Below, in pieces: positions 10,801 through 20,984 of a stretch of 60,000 bases of DNA (position 1 is the stretch's first letter; the number at the start of each line of letters is the position of its first letter). Under the pieces are notes generated by a model. It worked only from the letters and a program-made list of their open reading frames with translations. It was not told the DNA's origin and ran no database searches. This DNA comes from Antedon mediterranea (Eukaryota; Echinodermata; Crinoidea; Comatulida; Antedonidae). Made by a program: the position numbers and the translations under genes. Location: assembly GCF_964355755.1 (NCBI RefSeq), contig NC_092674.1:28510001-28570000 (forward strand), in the 5' to 3' direction.

Positions 10801-13249
10801 CTCGCCAAGAGTCAAAAGTATTTTTGGATATAGAGGGCGCTAAAGGATTCATAACTTTTATCAAAAGTTACAAGTATTACATTTTTTTATGGTAAATATA
10901 CTGTAGTCTTGATTTGATAGGACGGTATAATACTTCAGAGGTGGAAGGATCAGTCCCCCGACTCACTCTCTCAAATCTTGAAAGATTCAATGCAAAAAAT
11001 AGAACGTTAGTTTAAGTTCAGCATTCAATTTTACCCGAAACAAATTTAAGCACAAAGTAAAACACCGATTAAGTATGTCTTAACAGTTTTTAATAAATAA
11101 AGAAAAGGCAAATAAAATCTGGTCAGATATGAACCGTAACAATTTAGCAAGGTATAAAATTAACGTTTATAAAATTGATATTTAGGTAAAGTAAAATATA
11201 AATATTTTTCTGATTGCCTGAAAGAGATAAAAAGAGTTATAAAACAAAAGAACTCTGTGCTAAATTATACACACGTAGATTGAAGATTGAACACTGGGCA
11301 TAGTGCATCAGGTTTACTTACTTGATGCACTAACTGTACTGTAAAATTGTATAAAATAGAGAAAAATTATTTTTGTTTTCTTCTTTCCTTACTATTATAT
11401 ATATGGTAGGAGTGAGATATAAGAGGTATTTATTGAAAGTTATTTAATGTCAGTTGTATTTGTATTGTAATATTATATTAATCAAGTGCAATGCATTGTT
11501 GTAAACGAACATTTTATTGATGAAGAAAAAAAGTGGGTCGAATCCTACAAGTATGTCTTAACATGGAATTTTAACCATCGTCGAGTGTATAATAAGCCTT
11601 CTTTCTTTACACAGTTTTAACCATGAAGGTACAGTATATCTAATTTTGCACCTCCATGGTTTTAACCATAGAGATATTCTCTATGTTTTTCAACATCGGC
11701 GGCTAGAGGGGTACAATATATAATCTTTCATTCAATTTATTAAATAAAAGCCTTTAGAACACAAACCTTAAACCGAGCATTATAGTATGACATGCTACCC
11801 ACTTAATTTTTAACTATTTTTTAGTCTCGTGGCAACTGTGGAAATCTCGGTGGCTAGACAAGAATAATTTGTTCCTAGTTACGTAATAGCGCGACAATAA
11901 TCTTTCATCTGTCAGAAATCTTTTATGAATGTTATTTCGCGCTAAGCACAGGCTTATTCGAAGACGATCCCCAATCCCATCACCATTGACCTCACAGAGA
12001 GCGACACGGACAAAATTACACTGTACTGGTATTTCCTTCGAGCGAGGAAGTATCCCATAATAATTCATGTTTACTTTTAAATATTTGTGTTGATTATAAT
12101 TTATAAACCAGTTTAGTTAGCTACATACTTTCTTTGGTAGTCAATCACGTGACGTGACCAGATGTCGCTAATTTAACGTAAGTACAATCTTAATTCTTTC
12201 CGTTTCTTCTAAGTCATCGTCACCCGAACAGGTTTGAGTTACAGCTATGATTTGTAGCCTGAGGCAAAACGACTTCATCAAGCCTGCGACTGCAGTTAAT
12301 GTATTTCTAAAACAAAACATATACATTTGTATGTCTATCCATAGAGAAATAATCATAATTTATTTCTCCCATGGGGAGGTAAACATTTTTACCTGCATGT
12401 TTCTCTAGCAGGGTCTATCTACTATAAGTTTACGTTCTAGTATTTGTTATTAGGCATACTTAATCTTAGTGTTAGTGTATTATAAGTAAGACTAACTTTG
12501 CTACACGGTAGGCCTACAACATCTTTGTGAAAAATAAACAAGCAAGACAGGAATGGACTTATTTTAGTAGGCTACTTTCAACCATGTTTCAACAGAAATT
12601 ATTCAAATTATAATGGGTATTTTTCGAATGATAATCGTAGATTAAAATACAACTGCACACTTCTCTACCTGGTGATGTTTCATAAAATTAATAGGCCTCG
12701 CATACACGCGTGTAACACGCGAGAGAACGCAGGCAATGGTATGTTAATCCGTGATCATTCCCATTGTACGGCAGGTATTCAGATCACATACAAACAATCT
12801 ATAGGTAGTGCAAAGCAAATATACTAGTGAATTAACATCGATTGACCAGCACTTTGCTGATCAAAATAATAATAATATTATAATGTTCCGACTACTACGT
12901 CTGACACACTTGTGAAAATTATATATAGATTATTAGATACGGTTGCTATACATAGCATACGTTCATTGGAATAAACACATTGGAATCACTGTAGTTTACT
13001 GAGACTGCTGTATTTATGTTATACCTTCAGGAATCTTCATCTGTGATCAGCTGGCTGTGATTTGATTATTTATTATAATGCCTAGTACACCTTTCTGACA
13101 GAAAATAATCTTGATTTATAATAGGTAGGTAGGTAATAATAATTATATATAGCTATAGGTTCACGTATGTATATGTTTTTCAATCACAGACGCAGTTTTA
13201 TGGAATGAGTTATGGTGTGACCGTGGTTCTAAATTTTAAACACTATACT
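10801..13249. other. Intergenic stretch between the divergent GALNT and sulfotransferase genes
   Basis: No gene recognised. Two open frames on the minus strand (11814-12068 and 12168-12356) lie in slightly more GC-rich sequence but show no family motif. A small repeat of TTTTAACCAT occurs between 11570 and 11690. Regulatory sequence for either gene could lie here; none can be named. Confidence 0.4.
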
Positions 13250-13501
13250 TTAAGGCCAATTTACACAAGCGAGCGGTAACGGTAATAAAAATATAGAATC
13301 TTTGTTATTGCGTATGACCATTACGCACACTTTACGAGCGGTAAAAACGGAAGCGGAAAACCGCGTAGCTTGTCCCACGTAGAATCTGTATCTATCCTGA
13401 GAGGGCAAACCGGCCTTAAAGGCCCAGGTTCGTGTAATGGTCATAAGGAATAACATATATTTTTATTACCGTTACCACTCGTCTGTGTAAATTGGAATTA
13501 A
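13250..13501. mobile_element. Palindromic MITE, 'AATTTACACAGACGAGCGG' family, copy A
   Basis: TTAAGGCCAATTTACACAAG and its inverted partner CGTCTGTGTAAATTGGAATTAA bound 250 bp with GAGCGGTAACGGTAA next to each end. Copy B lies at 18573-18752. Confidence 0.75.
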
Positions 13502-13845
13502 CGCTTAAAAGATTTTTAATCCGGACTCAGTATGGACGTAGCTTACATACATTAATAATGATTATAATGATGATGCTTTGGTATGCAGTGTGGATGAATG
13601 TGATGATTGGTCAGATGCTGTTGAATATGATAATTAAACGATGATAATGATTAATGATTGTGGTACAGATTCGTCTCAACTACCGTAGCCATTATGTGAT
13701 CATTTGAGATATTGGTAATTCATTAGCCGATTCGCGAGTATCTATAATTTTCCATCATGAGTAAATTCTGTCACGTGTGACACCTGTATCTCAGTTCATA
13801 TCATTATGTGAAAACTGTTTTAGAGATTCTGGACATATTACTATA

Positions 13846-14573
13846 CCGTAAAACCTCGAAAAGAAGCCCATGGGCTTCTTTTTTTTTAGTGCTCTTGGGT
13901 GGGCTTCTTTTCGAGATGGGCTTCTTTTCGAGATGGGCATCTTTTCGAGAGTACTTTTGCAAACTGTAGAGGGGGGCTTCTTTTCGAAATGCATGCTGTA
14001 AATTTTATGAATTTCTACTTAAATAATATGACTTTTGAGACATTTTTTCAATCATGAAACTATGTTAAATATACCAATTAAAAACAATATAAAAGCAAAA
14101 AAAAACAGTCCTATGATTCACTGTCAAATACAATCATTTGTGAAAATTCCCTGCCGATTTTACATATTTTCCAACGAAGCAGACAAGAAAAAGATACAAG
14201 ATCGATCAAAGCACCATTTGGACGACAATAAACTGTAAAATAAATGTATGATAAACTCGATCATACATATGAATTATTATCATCAGTCTGCATCACAAGT
14301 ATCTGGCATTAAATTATCCTACTACAGTAACTCTTAATCACGTGTTTGTATTGTTTATTTCTGTTCCTTTGACGTTCAGTTGATAAACCTACATTCTTAA
14401 TACAGTATAGTAGTCTATTTCGAAAAGAAGCCCATACTATCTTGAAAAGAAGCCCAGGGGGCTTCATTTCGAGATGGGCTTCTTTTCGAGAGTACTTTTG
14501 CAAACTGTAGAGGGGGGGGGGGGGGCTTCTTTTCGAGGTTTAAGCCCATGGGCTTCTTTTCGAGGTTTTACGG
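13846..14573. mobile_element. TA-flanked 728-bp inverted-repeat element
   Basis: Starts CCGTAAAACCTCGAAAAG and ends CTTTTCGAGGTTTTACGG, with TA on each side as a likely target duplication (Tc1/mariner style, inferred). Both ends carry several copies of GGGCTTCTTTTCGAG and the palindrome GAAGCCCATGGGCTTC. The centre codes for nothing recognisable. It ends 130 bp before the sulfotransferase start codon, so it could contribute to promoter or 5' UTR. Confidence 0.75.
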
Positions 14574-14702
14574 TATGTAGAGAGACAGTACAGAGAACGC
14601 GACAGCGATGACATAATGATAATCTTTAAAGATAAAAATAATAATAATAATTTCAATTTTAAATAGATTAATGTGTCTTTGAGGAACATCCCATCCGGCG
14701 TT

Positions 14703-14808
14703 ATGAAAATTAAAGGAGATTTCCTAGGAATATTAATCACATCCGTTGTGATGGTTTTCTTGTTCTGGAGAAGTGTTCCAAGGTCTACTGTCAACTCAAC
14801 CAAATCCG
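14703..14808 (+). CDS. Sulfotransferase exon 1 (signal anchor)
   Basis: Encodes Met1 to Ser35 and the first base of codon 36, ending at donor GGTAGT. A possible acceptor (AAATAG, to 14666) just upstream suggests a separate 5' UTR exon. The short basic MKIK before the hydrophobic run fits a type II Golgi anchor, and ORF-only gene calls would miss it. Confidence 0.8.
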
Positions 14809-16373
14809 GTAGTAAAGAATTAATTCTTATTAATTGCTAGTTCTTATATCTATCATCATCCACGTTGTCATCGTAATCATGACGTAATTATCGCCTACCA
14901 TCATCGTCTTATCTCCTTCAGCATCAACCATCATCATTTGTATTATAGGCGTCTCCATCATGATCAATAATCATTATTAACATCATCTCTTATATCAGGG
15001 TCCTAGCCAACATGAGGCAGACGAGACGCTCGCCTCGTCTGACATTTTCAATTTTTACCACCCACTCCAATTCCCAAAGCACATATCGTAATAGCCTCTT
15101 CTGTTTTTAACCTCTCGTTACGGCCTTGGCTCTAGTCGTTGTTCGTTATCGTCATAACTTGTAGGCTTACCTTATCGTTATCAATCATTGTCATTCGCCC
15201 CTCCCGCACCCCGCAATTTGTAACAAATGATTAACTTTATTTCGCTCTTTTGTTTCAGTTATACCAAAAGCCAAGTCTATTACAGTTAATGAAAAGGTAA
15301 AATTACTGTTCGATGTATAATTTAGATTAATTTTATAGCGTGACCATGGAATTACGTTTTAATTTTGGTTTCAAACGTCAAAATGTTATCCGCAAAAATA
15401 TTGAATACCATTTTTGCTTCGGTGCATAATTTTTCTTTTTGGTTACACCCTTTCATGAAATAATAAAGATTGTTTTCATCAACAGCAAAGAGATTTCCTA
15501 ACTCGAATGCGTAACATCCAGTATGGTCGCAAGCAGACGATTAAAGAGGCGTGCCGGAAGTACAAGAATGACATTGGAGATGTCGACGTCTTCAAAAAAC
15601 CACCTTGGAATATAGCCGTGAATGATGAATACAGGTTTATATACTGTTTCACACCAAAAGTAGCAAGCACCAGTTGGAAACGCATCTTGCTGGTGTTAAA
15701 CGGGTTTATGAACGACACGGGCGATCAGCCGCAGTATGTTGTAAATCGCGCGGGAATGAGCTCATTCCACTACCTTGATGAACGGTCACCCAAAGACATT
15801 AAATATATACTGGATTCCTATACTAAATTTATGTTTACAAGAAATCCGTTTTCAAGAGTCCTGTCAGCGTTTCGTAACAAACTCGCCCCAGATACAAATT
15901 ACAGTCAGTCCGATGTATGGCGGAAAAAACTTGGGTATTATATTTCTACGCTGTATAACAAGAACAACGAACCGGTAGTAGATAAAGACACAAGTTACGA
16001 CTTAACTTTTAAAGATTTTGTGCGATTTTTGATAGATGAAAATCAGACGAATCATAAACATTGGGAAAATATACATTGGGGTTATCAGTACGATCGATGT
16101 CGCCCTTGTGAGATCAAATATGATATTATAGGTAACTTTGAAACTCTTCAAGACGATTCTAAATACATTATGAAAATTACAGGTACGTCGGATGTGACGT
16201 CATTTCCATCGTCGAATGGCAGTAACCCGACAAATAGTTCTAGTAAGACCAGTCTGCAGTCGTACTTTTCAGGTTTGCCGCTCGAGTACGTTCGATCGCT
16301 GTATGAACGGTTTAAAATTGACTTTGAAATGTTCGGGTACAAGAGACCAACGTTAAATATTCCATATAAATGA
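14703..16373 (+). CDS. Golgi carbohydrate sulfotransferase, HNK-1 / CHST8-14 family (complete, 3 exons)
   Basis: Transfers sulfate from PAPS to a sugar of a glycoprotein or glycosaminoglycan in the Golgi lumen; which sugar cannot be told. Exons 14703-14808, 15259-15296 and 15486-16373 join in phase (1, then 0) to 343 residues, a usual length for the family. Seen: a type II anchor at about residues 7-22 (FLGILITSVVMVFLFW); the 5'-phosphosulfate-binding loop PKVASTSWKR (105-114); the 3'-phosphate-binding segment FTRNPFSRVLSAFRNK (165-180); and near the C-terminus PCEIKYDIIGNFETLQDD, matching the family pattern PC-x-x-x-YD-x-x-G-x-(F/Y)ET. The start is the first ATG after an in-frame TAG at 14664-14666. 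A short uORF begins at 14671. Possible relatives are CHST10, CHST11 and CHST14. The gene is convergent with the RhoGEF gene. Confidence 0.93.
15018..15044. other. GC-rich hairpin in sulfotransferase intron 1
   Basis: CAGACGAGACG and CGCCTCGTCTG face each other with a short loop. A lone structure; no second copy in the window. Confidence 0.4.
15259..15296 (+). CDS. Sulfotransferase exon 2 (38-bp stem exon)
   Basis: A 38-bp exon between acceptor TGTTTCAG and donor GTAAAA. It supplies VIPKAKSITVNEK of the lumenal stem and brings phase 1 to phase 0, exactly as needed by exon 3. It is too short to be found by ORF length. Confidence 0.75.
15486..16373 (+). CDS. Sulfotransferase exon 3 (whole catalytic domain)
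   Basis: Acceptor CATCAACAG ends at 15485. The exon encodes residues 49-343 and stops at TGA 16371-16373. Both PAPS-binding motifs lie in it. Several N-glycosylation sequons (NDT, NYS, NQT, NGS, NSS) suit a lumenal enzyme. A variant poly(A) signal ATTAAA is at 16376-16381; a canonical AATAAA follows only at 17151. Confidence 0.95.
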   Translation, partial: QRDFLTRMRNIQYGRKQTIKEACRKYKNDIGDVDVFKKPPWNIAVNDEYRFIYCFTPKVASTSWKRILLVLNGFMNDTGDQPQYVVNRAGMSSFHYLDERSPKDIKYILDSYTKFMFTRNPFSRVLSAFRNKLAPDTNYSQSDVWRKKLGYYISTLYNKNNEPVVDKDTSYDLTFKDFVRFLIDENQTNHKHWENIHWGYQYDRCRPCEIKYDIIGNFETLQDDSKYIMKITGTSDVTSFPSSNGSNPTNSSSKTSLQSYFSGLPLEYVRSLYERFKIDFEMFGYKRPTLNIPYK

Positions 16374-16744
16374 TGATTAAATTATGTGTTATTAGTTGTA
16401 AAGTTCCGTATTTATTCCGAGATTCCCGCCAATTCGTAAGGATAGTCTGAACGTATTCGTTCACAGACTTTTTCTTTCGGAGCTGGAGTATCGTTTTTTT
16501 TGTAGCTGATTGTGTACAAAAGTGAGTGTATATGCATACAGTAATTCCCTGGCGGAGGTAACTGGTTGAATGTGTCGACAAAACAATCGTTTGGTTGTGG
16601 TCGTAAAATGTCCATTTGCTGAATTTAAGTACAGATAAGAAAAAATCCGAAAGGAGATCCAAAACACGCATTCACACTGTTTCGAAGAATCATTCAAAAT
16701 TTCTGTAGACCTACTTATGTGTATAATTCTGTGTTTCCTTTTCC

Positions 16745-16937
16745 TAAAGCTTGGTTCCAACTAGCGACGCAACGTCAGAAAATGCCCTTCCTTATAATTG
16801 TGTTTTCCACCGCCTGCGTGAAATCAAACCTGCTATGTTTGCAGTATTGTTGCATCGTTGGTTCTCACTTGTGATTACGCAATAATACAGCACTTTGTGT
16901 CGATACGTCGCTGCGTTGTAGTGTGAACCACGCTTTA
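16745..16937. mobile_element. Palindromic MITE, 'TTCCAACTAGCGACGCAACG' type
   Basis: TAAAGCTTGGTTCCAACTAG at the left and GTGTGAACCACGCTTTA at the right, with inner GACGCAACGTCAG. An inverted near-copy lies at 46566-46789. Confidence 0.75.
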
Positions 16938-16966
16938 AGAAGTACGTATTTTTTCCGTGCCGGGTA

Positions 16967-17072
16967 GATAAAGCTGGTTTCCACTTGGACGCAACGCAAC
17001 GATTAAGCACAACGGGAAGGACCAATAATCACAAGCGACAATTCGGACGATGCGTCGTGATTGGTCAAATTA
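16967..17072. mobile_element. Short relative of the GACGCAACG MITE
   Basis: AAAGCTGGTTTCCACTTGG then GACGCAACGCAACG, with the CCAATAATCACAAGCGAC part facing GTCGTGATTGG. The right terminal repeat is missing. Confidence 0.5.
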
Positions 17073-17324
17073 TGGTAGGATTGCTATACTACTGTAGTGG
17101 GGACAGCTTAGTTGGTGCTATAAAAACGCTCTGTCCTGTAATTCATAAAAAATAAAATCTAAAAATATTAAAACATATATATTGTACTTATTTCTGTCAC
17201 TAATTTACACCAGCATTCAATTCAAATATTCATATTTTTTCTAAGCATATTTATTATCGGCATCATCTACCAAAATGTAAATGTTCTTTAATACACAAAG
17301 TCCTATTTAAAAACCCATTGTGAC

Positions 17325-17400
17325 GTAACCCGTCACTTAAACTCCGGTCCCGCCCCTCTGGAACGTATATAAAGGAGTTGTTCCATCAAACACTGTAAAT
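17325..17400 (+). promoter_or_regulatory. Orphan TATA-type core promoter
   Basis: Within 75 bp: an inverted CRE-like pair GTGACG and CGTCAC separated by about five bases, a CCCGCCCC box, and TATATAAA at 17366-17373 with an initiator-like CCATCA about 27 bp downstream. It lies 1 kb beyond the sulfotransferase stop. No coding exon is seen on the plus strand before 20.5 kb, so the transcript, if any, may be noncoding. Confidence 0.4.
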
Positions 17401-17794
17401 GACACCTTAAGTTTACAAAAATACACATTTAACACAATACCACATCAGTTTATGGGTAAAAATTGGAAAATCTGTACAATCTCTTACGAACATTATCTCC
17501 AGTTTTTCTTCCAACGGACGCACTAATTTTTTTCAACAATTCTATTTCACAATTTCAAATTCTTTTATAAACATTAATAAAATTAATAAATAGCTTTATA
17601 AAAATCTAACAAGATTAAATAATCGATTTAATTTAATTATTGAAAAATTAACGATTGAAATGTAATATATATTGGGGATTATGGAAATTTGGTCATAATA
17701 ATATAATTAAAATTAAAGATTTCGTAAACTTCTTTAATTTATAGCCTTAATTTAGAACTTAAATTTACACACATTAAAATATATAATAAATATT

Positions 17795-17940
17795 TAAAGC
17801 TCTGTCTACACTATCAAAAATGTATGCGACAAAAAAAATAATGTCATATCACTATACCATATTTGGGCATATCACTAGCATTTGGGCACATCACACTTTT
17901 TTGTCAAACTAGTTTGAATGATAGTGTAGACAGAACGTTA
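17795..17940. mobile_element. MITE, CTCTGTCTACAC family, copy 8
   Basis: Complete at 146 bp; the right end is changed to CAGAACGTTA and has a GAAT insertion beside GATAGTGTAGAC. Confidence 0.8.
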
Positions 17941-18572
17941 AAGGAGAACCTCTATTACATGAGTCCTGGTTAAGGGTTGGTCGTAGTGGTAAAAACATAT
18001 CTCCCCCCTCTAAGAAAGTGTCCTTAATAATAATTGTGTATGTTCTCTGATCTGAATAGTCTTCGGCAAAGTGGGTTTCGGCAAAATGACGTGATACTGT
18101 TTCAAAGGAGGGTTCTCCTACTGTATATTTAAATAAACAATGCACTGTAGTTGGATAGAAAATATTCTTGCCAAATAAATTATTATTATTATGAGAGATC
18201 AGCACAAACTATTTAAGATATCCGAAGATTTTAAGGATACCAGCCTTTTTCTCATAATCCTCTCCCCTTCCGAGACGAGTAAAAAATAGAGGTTCCGTCC
18301 GATATAGGTTTATTAACAGACCGTGGATCTGTAGGTCAACTGGATCGATTGCCCACATCACCAATTTGTTCAGAAAGTCCTAGTTAAAATAATGAATATA
18401 AATACGTACTGTAAATTATTAAATAAGTACAGTCTGGTATAAAACTATAATTAAATTATTAAAATACTACAGGATGGATACAGGTCAAGGTCATAGTTCA
18501 AAAATGAACAAGGTGAATGCACTAAAAGGTGTTTAACATGAATACGCCAATGTTTTGAACTAATTTAGATAG

Positions 18573-18752
18573 TTAAGGCCAATTTACACAGACGAGCGGC
18601 GACGGTAAATATAAAATAATATAGAATCTATGTTATAATTCCTTATGACTATTTACACACAACGTGGAACGGACGGGCGGTTTTCTCTCAGGATACAGAT
18701 TCTACGTGGTTTTCCGCTTACCGTTACCGCTCGTCTGTGTAAATTTACCTTT
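18573..18752. mobile_element. Palindromic MITE, 'AATTTACACAGACGAGCGG' family, copy B
   Basis: TTAAGGCCAATTTACACAGA at the left; GCTCGTCTGTGTAAATT at the right. It is 70 bp shorter in the centre than copy A. Confidence 0.75.
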
Positions 18753-18849
18753 ATGCATAATAGGCCTACTTGATCATTGATATAATAGGTTCTCTACAAA
18801 ATATCTGAAGGAAGAGATATTACCGATAATACTGAAGTTACTGCAAATG

Positions 18850-18935
18850 TAAAAACCCGCACCCACTCCCTACCGCGCGTCGCCCACTATCTACCGCGCG
18901 GCGTCCACTCCCTACCGCGCAGCGCCCACTGCCTA
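18850..18935. repeat. GC-rich tandem repeat
   Basis: About three and a half diverged copies of a 25-bp unit built on CCCACTCCCTACCGCGCG, within otherwise AT-rich intergenic DNA. Confidence 0.7.
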
Positions 18936-18939
18936 ATTA

Positions 18940-20520
18940 AGGACTTCTGTTCCTTTCTTTTAGAAGAATTTAGAAAGGGAAATCCTAAACCAAATAGTTA
19001 CGAGTTATACAGTTTGTTACTGTTGTTGGTGTGTAATTATCTCTCTTTTTTTTCATTGAATATTCATGATTTCCCAGCCTCTTCACTTTAAACTTATTGC
19101 CAACAGAAATGTGCATATATTATTTCATAATACCTCTTTAAAAACATAATTTCTGTAAAATAAATATTAATGTTGATGTACAAATAACATTAACTACAAA
19201 TGAATAAGATAAATATTTTCGAAATATCTCTATTAAAATAATATGTTAAACAAAAACTGCAAAATTGGATATATTAATTTCAATTGCCCTTTTAAAAGCA
19301 CACAATATTATTATACAGCACATCCTATATAAAGTATATGTTTATTATTCAAATATAGTATATTATTATTTAGTGAAAATATATAAATGTTAATTTATTT
19401 ATCAATAGACTAGTATAATGCAAATGGGATGGTTCAAACTTAAAATTACAGACTGTTATTTAAGCAGCACACTATCAAATGCGATGTAAGTCACAATTGG
19501 AAGACATAAGCAATCATAATTATGTCATACTTATGTGACGTCACAGACTTGGCAAGATCCGTGGTAATGCGATAGAGGGCAGTAGCACAGTTTAACAAAA
19601 TATTAAAATGATAACAGAATTAATAATTCTGTATGTCAGCCAGCACTAGACTAGACATAAGTTTAGTTTTACATGTGAAATATAGATAGAGCAAGGCAAT
19701 CTTAAGCTCTGTCTACACCATCAAACTTGAAACTTTATGTGAAAAAAGTTATGTGTCCATATATAGCCATGATGATGTCATATCACTACCATATTTGTGC
19801 ATATCACCACCACATTTAGTCACATCACATTTGTCAAACTAGTTGGATAGTGTACACAGAGCTGAAACAACTATCTTGGATAGAGTCTCAAGTCTGTCAA
19901 AAAATTCATAATAAAATTATCTAATATCTGTATCGGCCACAATACGCTCATCTTTACAAATTCATACAGATAATATTGTTTATACAATCTTTGATGAATA
20001 CAAATCTGTATCATAAAATAAATTCTTTCTCATACTGATATTTTATGTAAAAACAAGGATTCATCAATTCAATTTATTACTTTCTAGCGATAGAAATGTT
20101 TTATTATCTACAGTATTTATTTATTGAACAAAAGTACAAATTTCTAGATAGAGTACAGGAAATTGAGTGTAAAATGAGATGCTAACTAAATATTTTATGT
20201 AAAACACAGTTGTATATGTGTCATACTCCATGATATGTGTACGCACTGCTATATAAAGTCAAAATTATTTTACTTTAGTTACTGCAGTAACTATATTTAT
20301 AAGCAGGATAATCATACACATTGTTTACACTCATAAATTTCATGTCGAAACAAAATAAAAACATACTGTATTGCAGTAAAAATTGTTGTTTCTGCAGTAA
20401 CTGCAGTAAAATAATTTTCTCATGATCTTTTTAATACGAAAATTATTTTTGTCTTATTTATAATATAATATATTTTCACAGCTGCGTGTTTATATATAAA
20501 TATATAATATTGTATATAGC
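18940..20520. other. 3' flank between convergent genes
   Basis: AT-rich; apart from one MITE (19703) and a CTGCAGTAA repeat near 20.27-20.42 kb, I see nothing. Confidence 0.4.
19703..19864. mobile_element. MITE, CTCTGTCTACAC family, copy 9
   Basis: Complete. The right end is mutated to GTGTACACAGAGCTG. The centre carries two CACTACC/CACCACC units. Confidence 0.75.
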
Positions 20521-20526
20521 TTTATT
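20521..20526 (-). terminator. Poly(A) signal of the ARHGEF10-like gene
   Basis: AATAAA on the minus strand begins three bases after the stop codon, implying a very short 3' UTR. Further TTTATT matches near 20.1 kb could serve as alternatives. Confidence 0.45.
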
Positions 20527-20529
20527 ACT

Positions 20530-20984
20530 TTAAACTTGCCAGAGTAAAAGATGGTTCGTGCTGTCCTCCTTGCCAGCCGACTCGTTCGGAGACGTCAACC
20601 CAAAGTCTTCGTACCCGTCACCGCCGCTAATCACCATCATGTTCGACATAATACTACCCGCGCTCGACACCGGACGATGAGTTTTATTATTTACTATCTT
20701 ATTCTTACTTTCTGGAACCTGCACGCTGATTTTTCTCGTGTTTATAGGCTTTGGTGAAGGTATATCGACAGCAGCTAAGAAGCGCACGTGGCCCGTATGA
20801 CCCTGGGCTGATCCGGTTACTGTTGGTAGTTCTTCGATACCGGTCGTGGTGGATGTGATTTTTGGGAGGGGTACAGTGAGAATGACCCCTGCACTTGTTC
20901 CAACCCAAAGTAGATCTTTGCATATTAGTAAAGAGGTGATGCGTAAACATGCAGCTTTGTGCTGACGAATAATCGCATCAGAAC
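20530..20984 (-). CDS. ARHGEF10: ARHGEF10-like exon o (last exon, C-terminus)
   Basis: 455 bp from acceptor TTATAG to stop TAA (20530-20532). It encodes ITSLLICKDLLWVGTSAGVI, GHTGHVRFLAAV, a basic serine-rich loop, then VISGGDGYEDFG and the terminal LLLWQV. The vertebrate proteins end in the same way, so this is the natural C-terminus. Confidence 0.96.

Noticed and set aside
11814-12068. 84-codon minus-strand frame
   Set aside because: No recognisable domain, no splice partners seen; kept only as part of the intergenic description.
16312-17025. Minus-strand open frames downstream of the sulfotransferase
   Set aside because: Several overlapping frames, one antisense to the coding exon's end and the others in MITE sequence; none has a motif.
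20705-20950. 81-codon frame over the last ARHGEF10-like exon
   Set aside because: It is a different frame from the one fixed by exon phase and family motifs.
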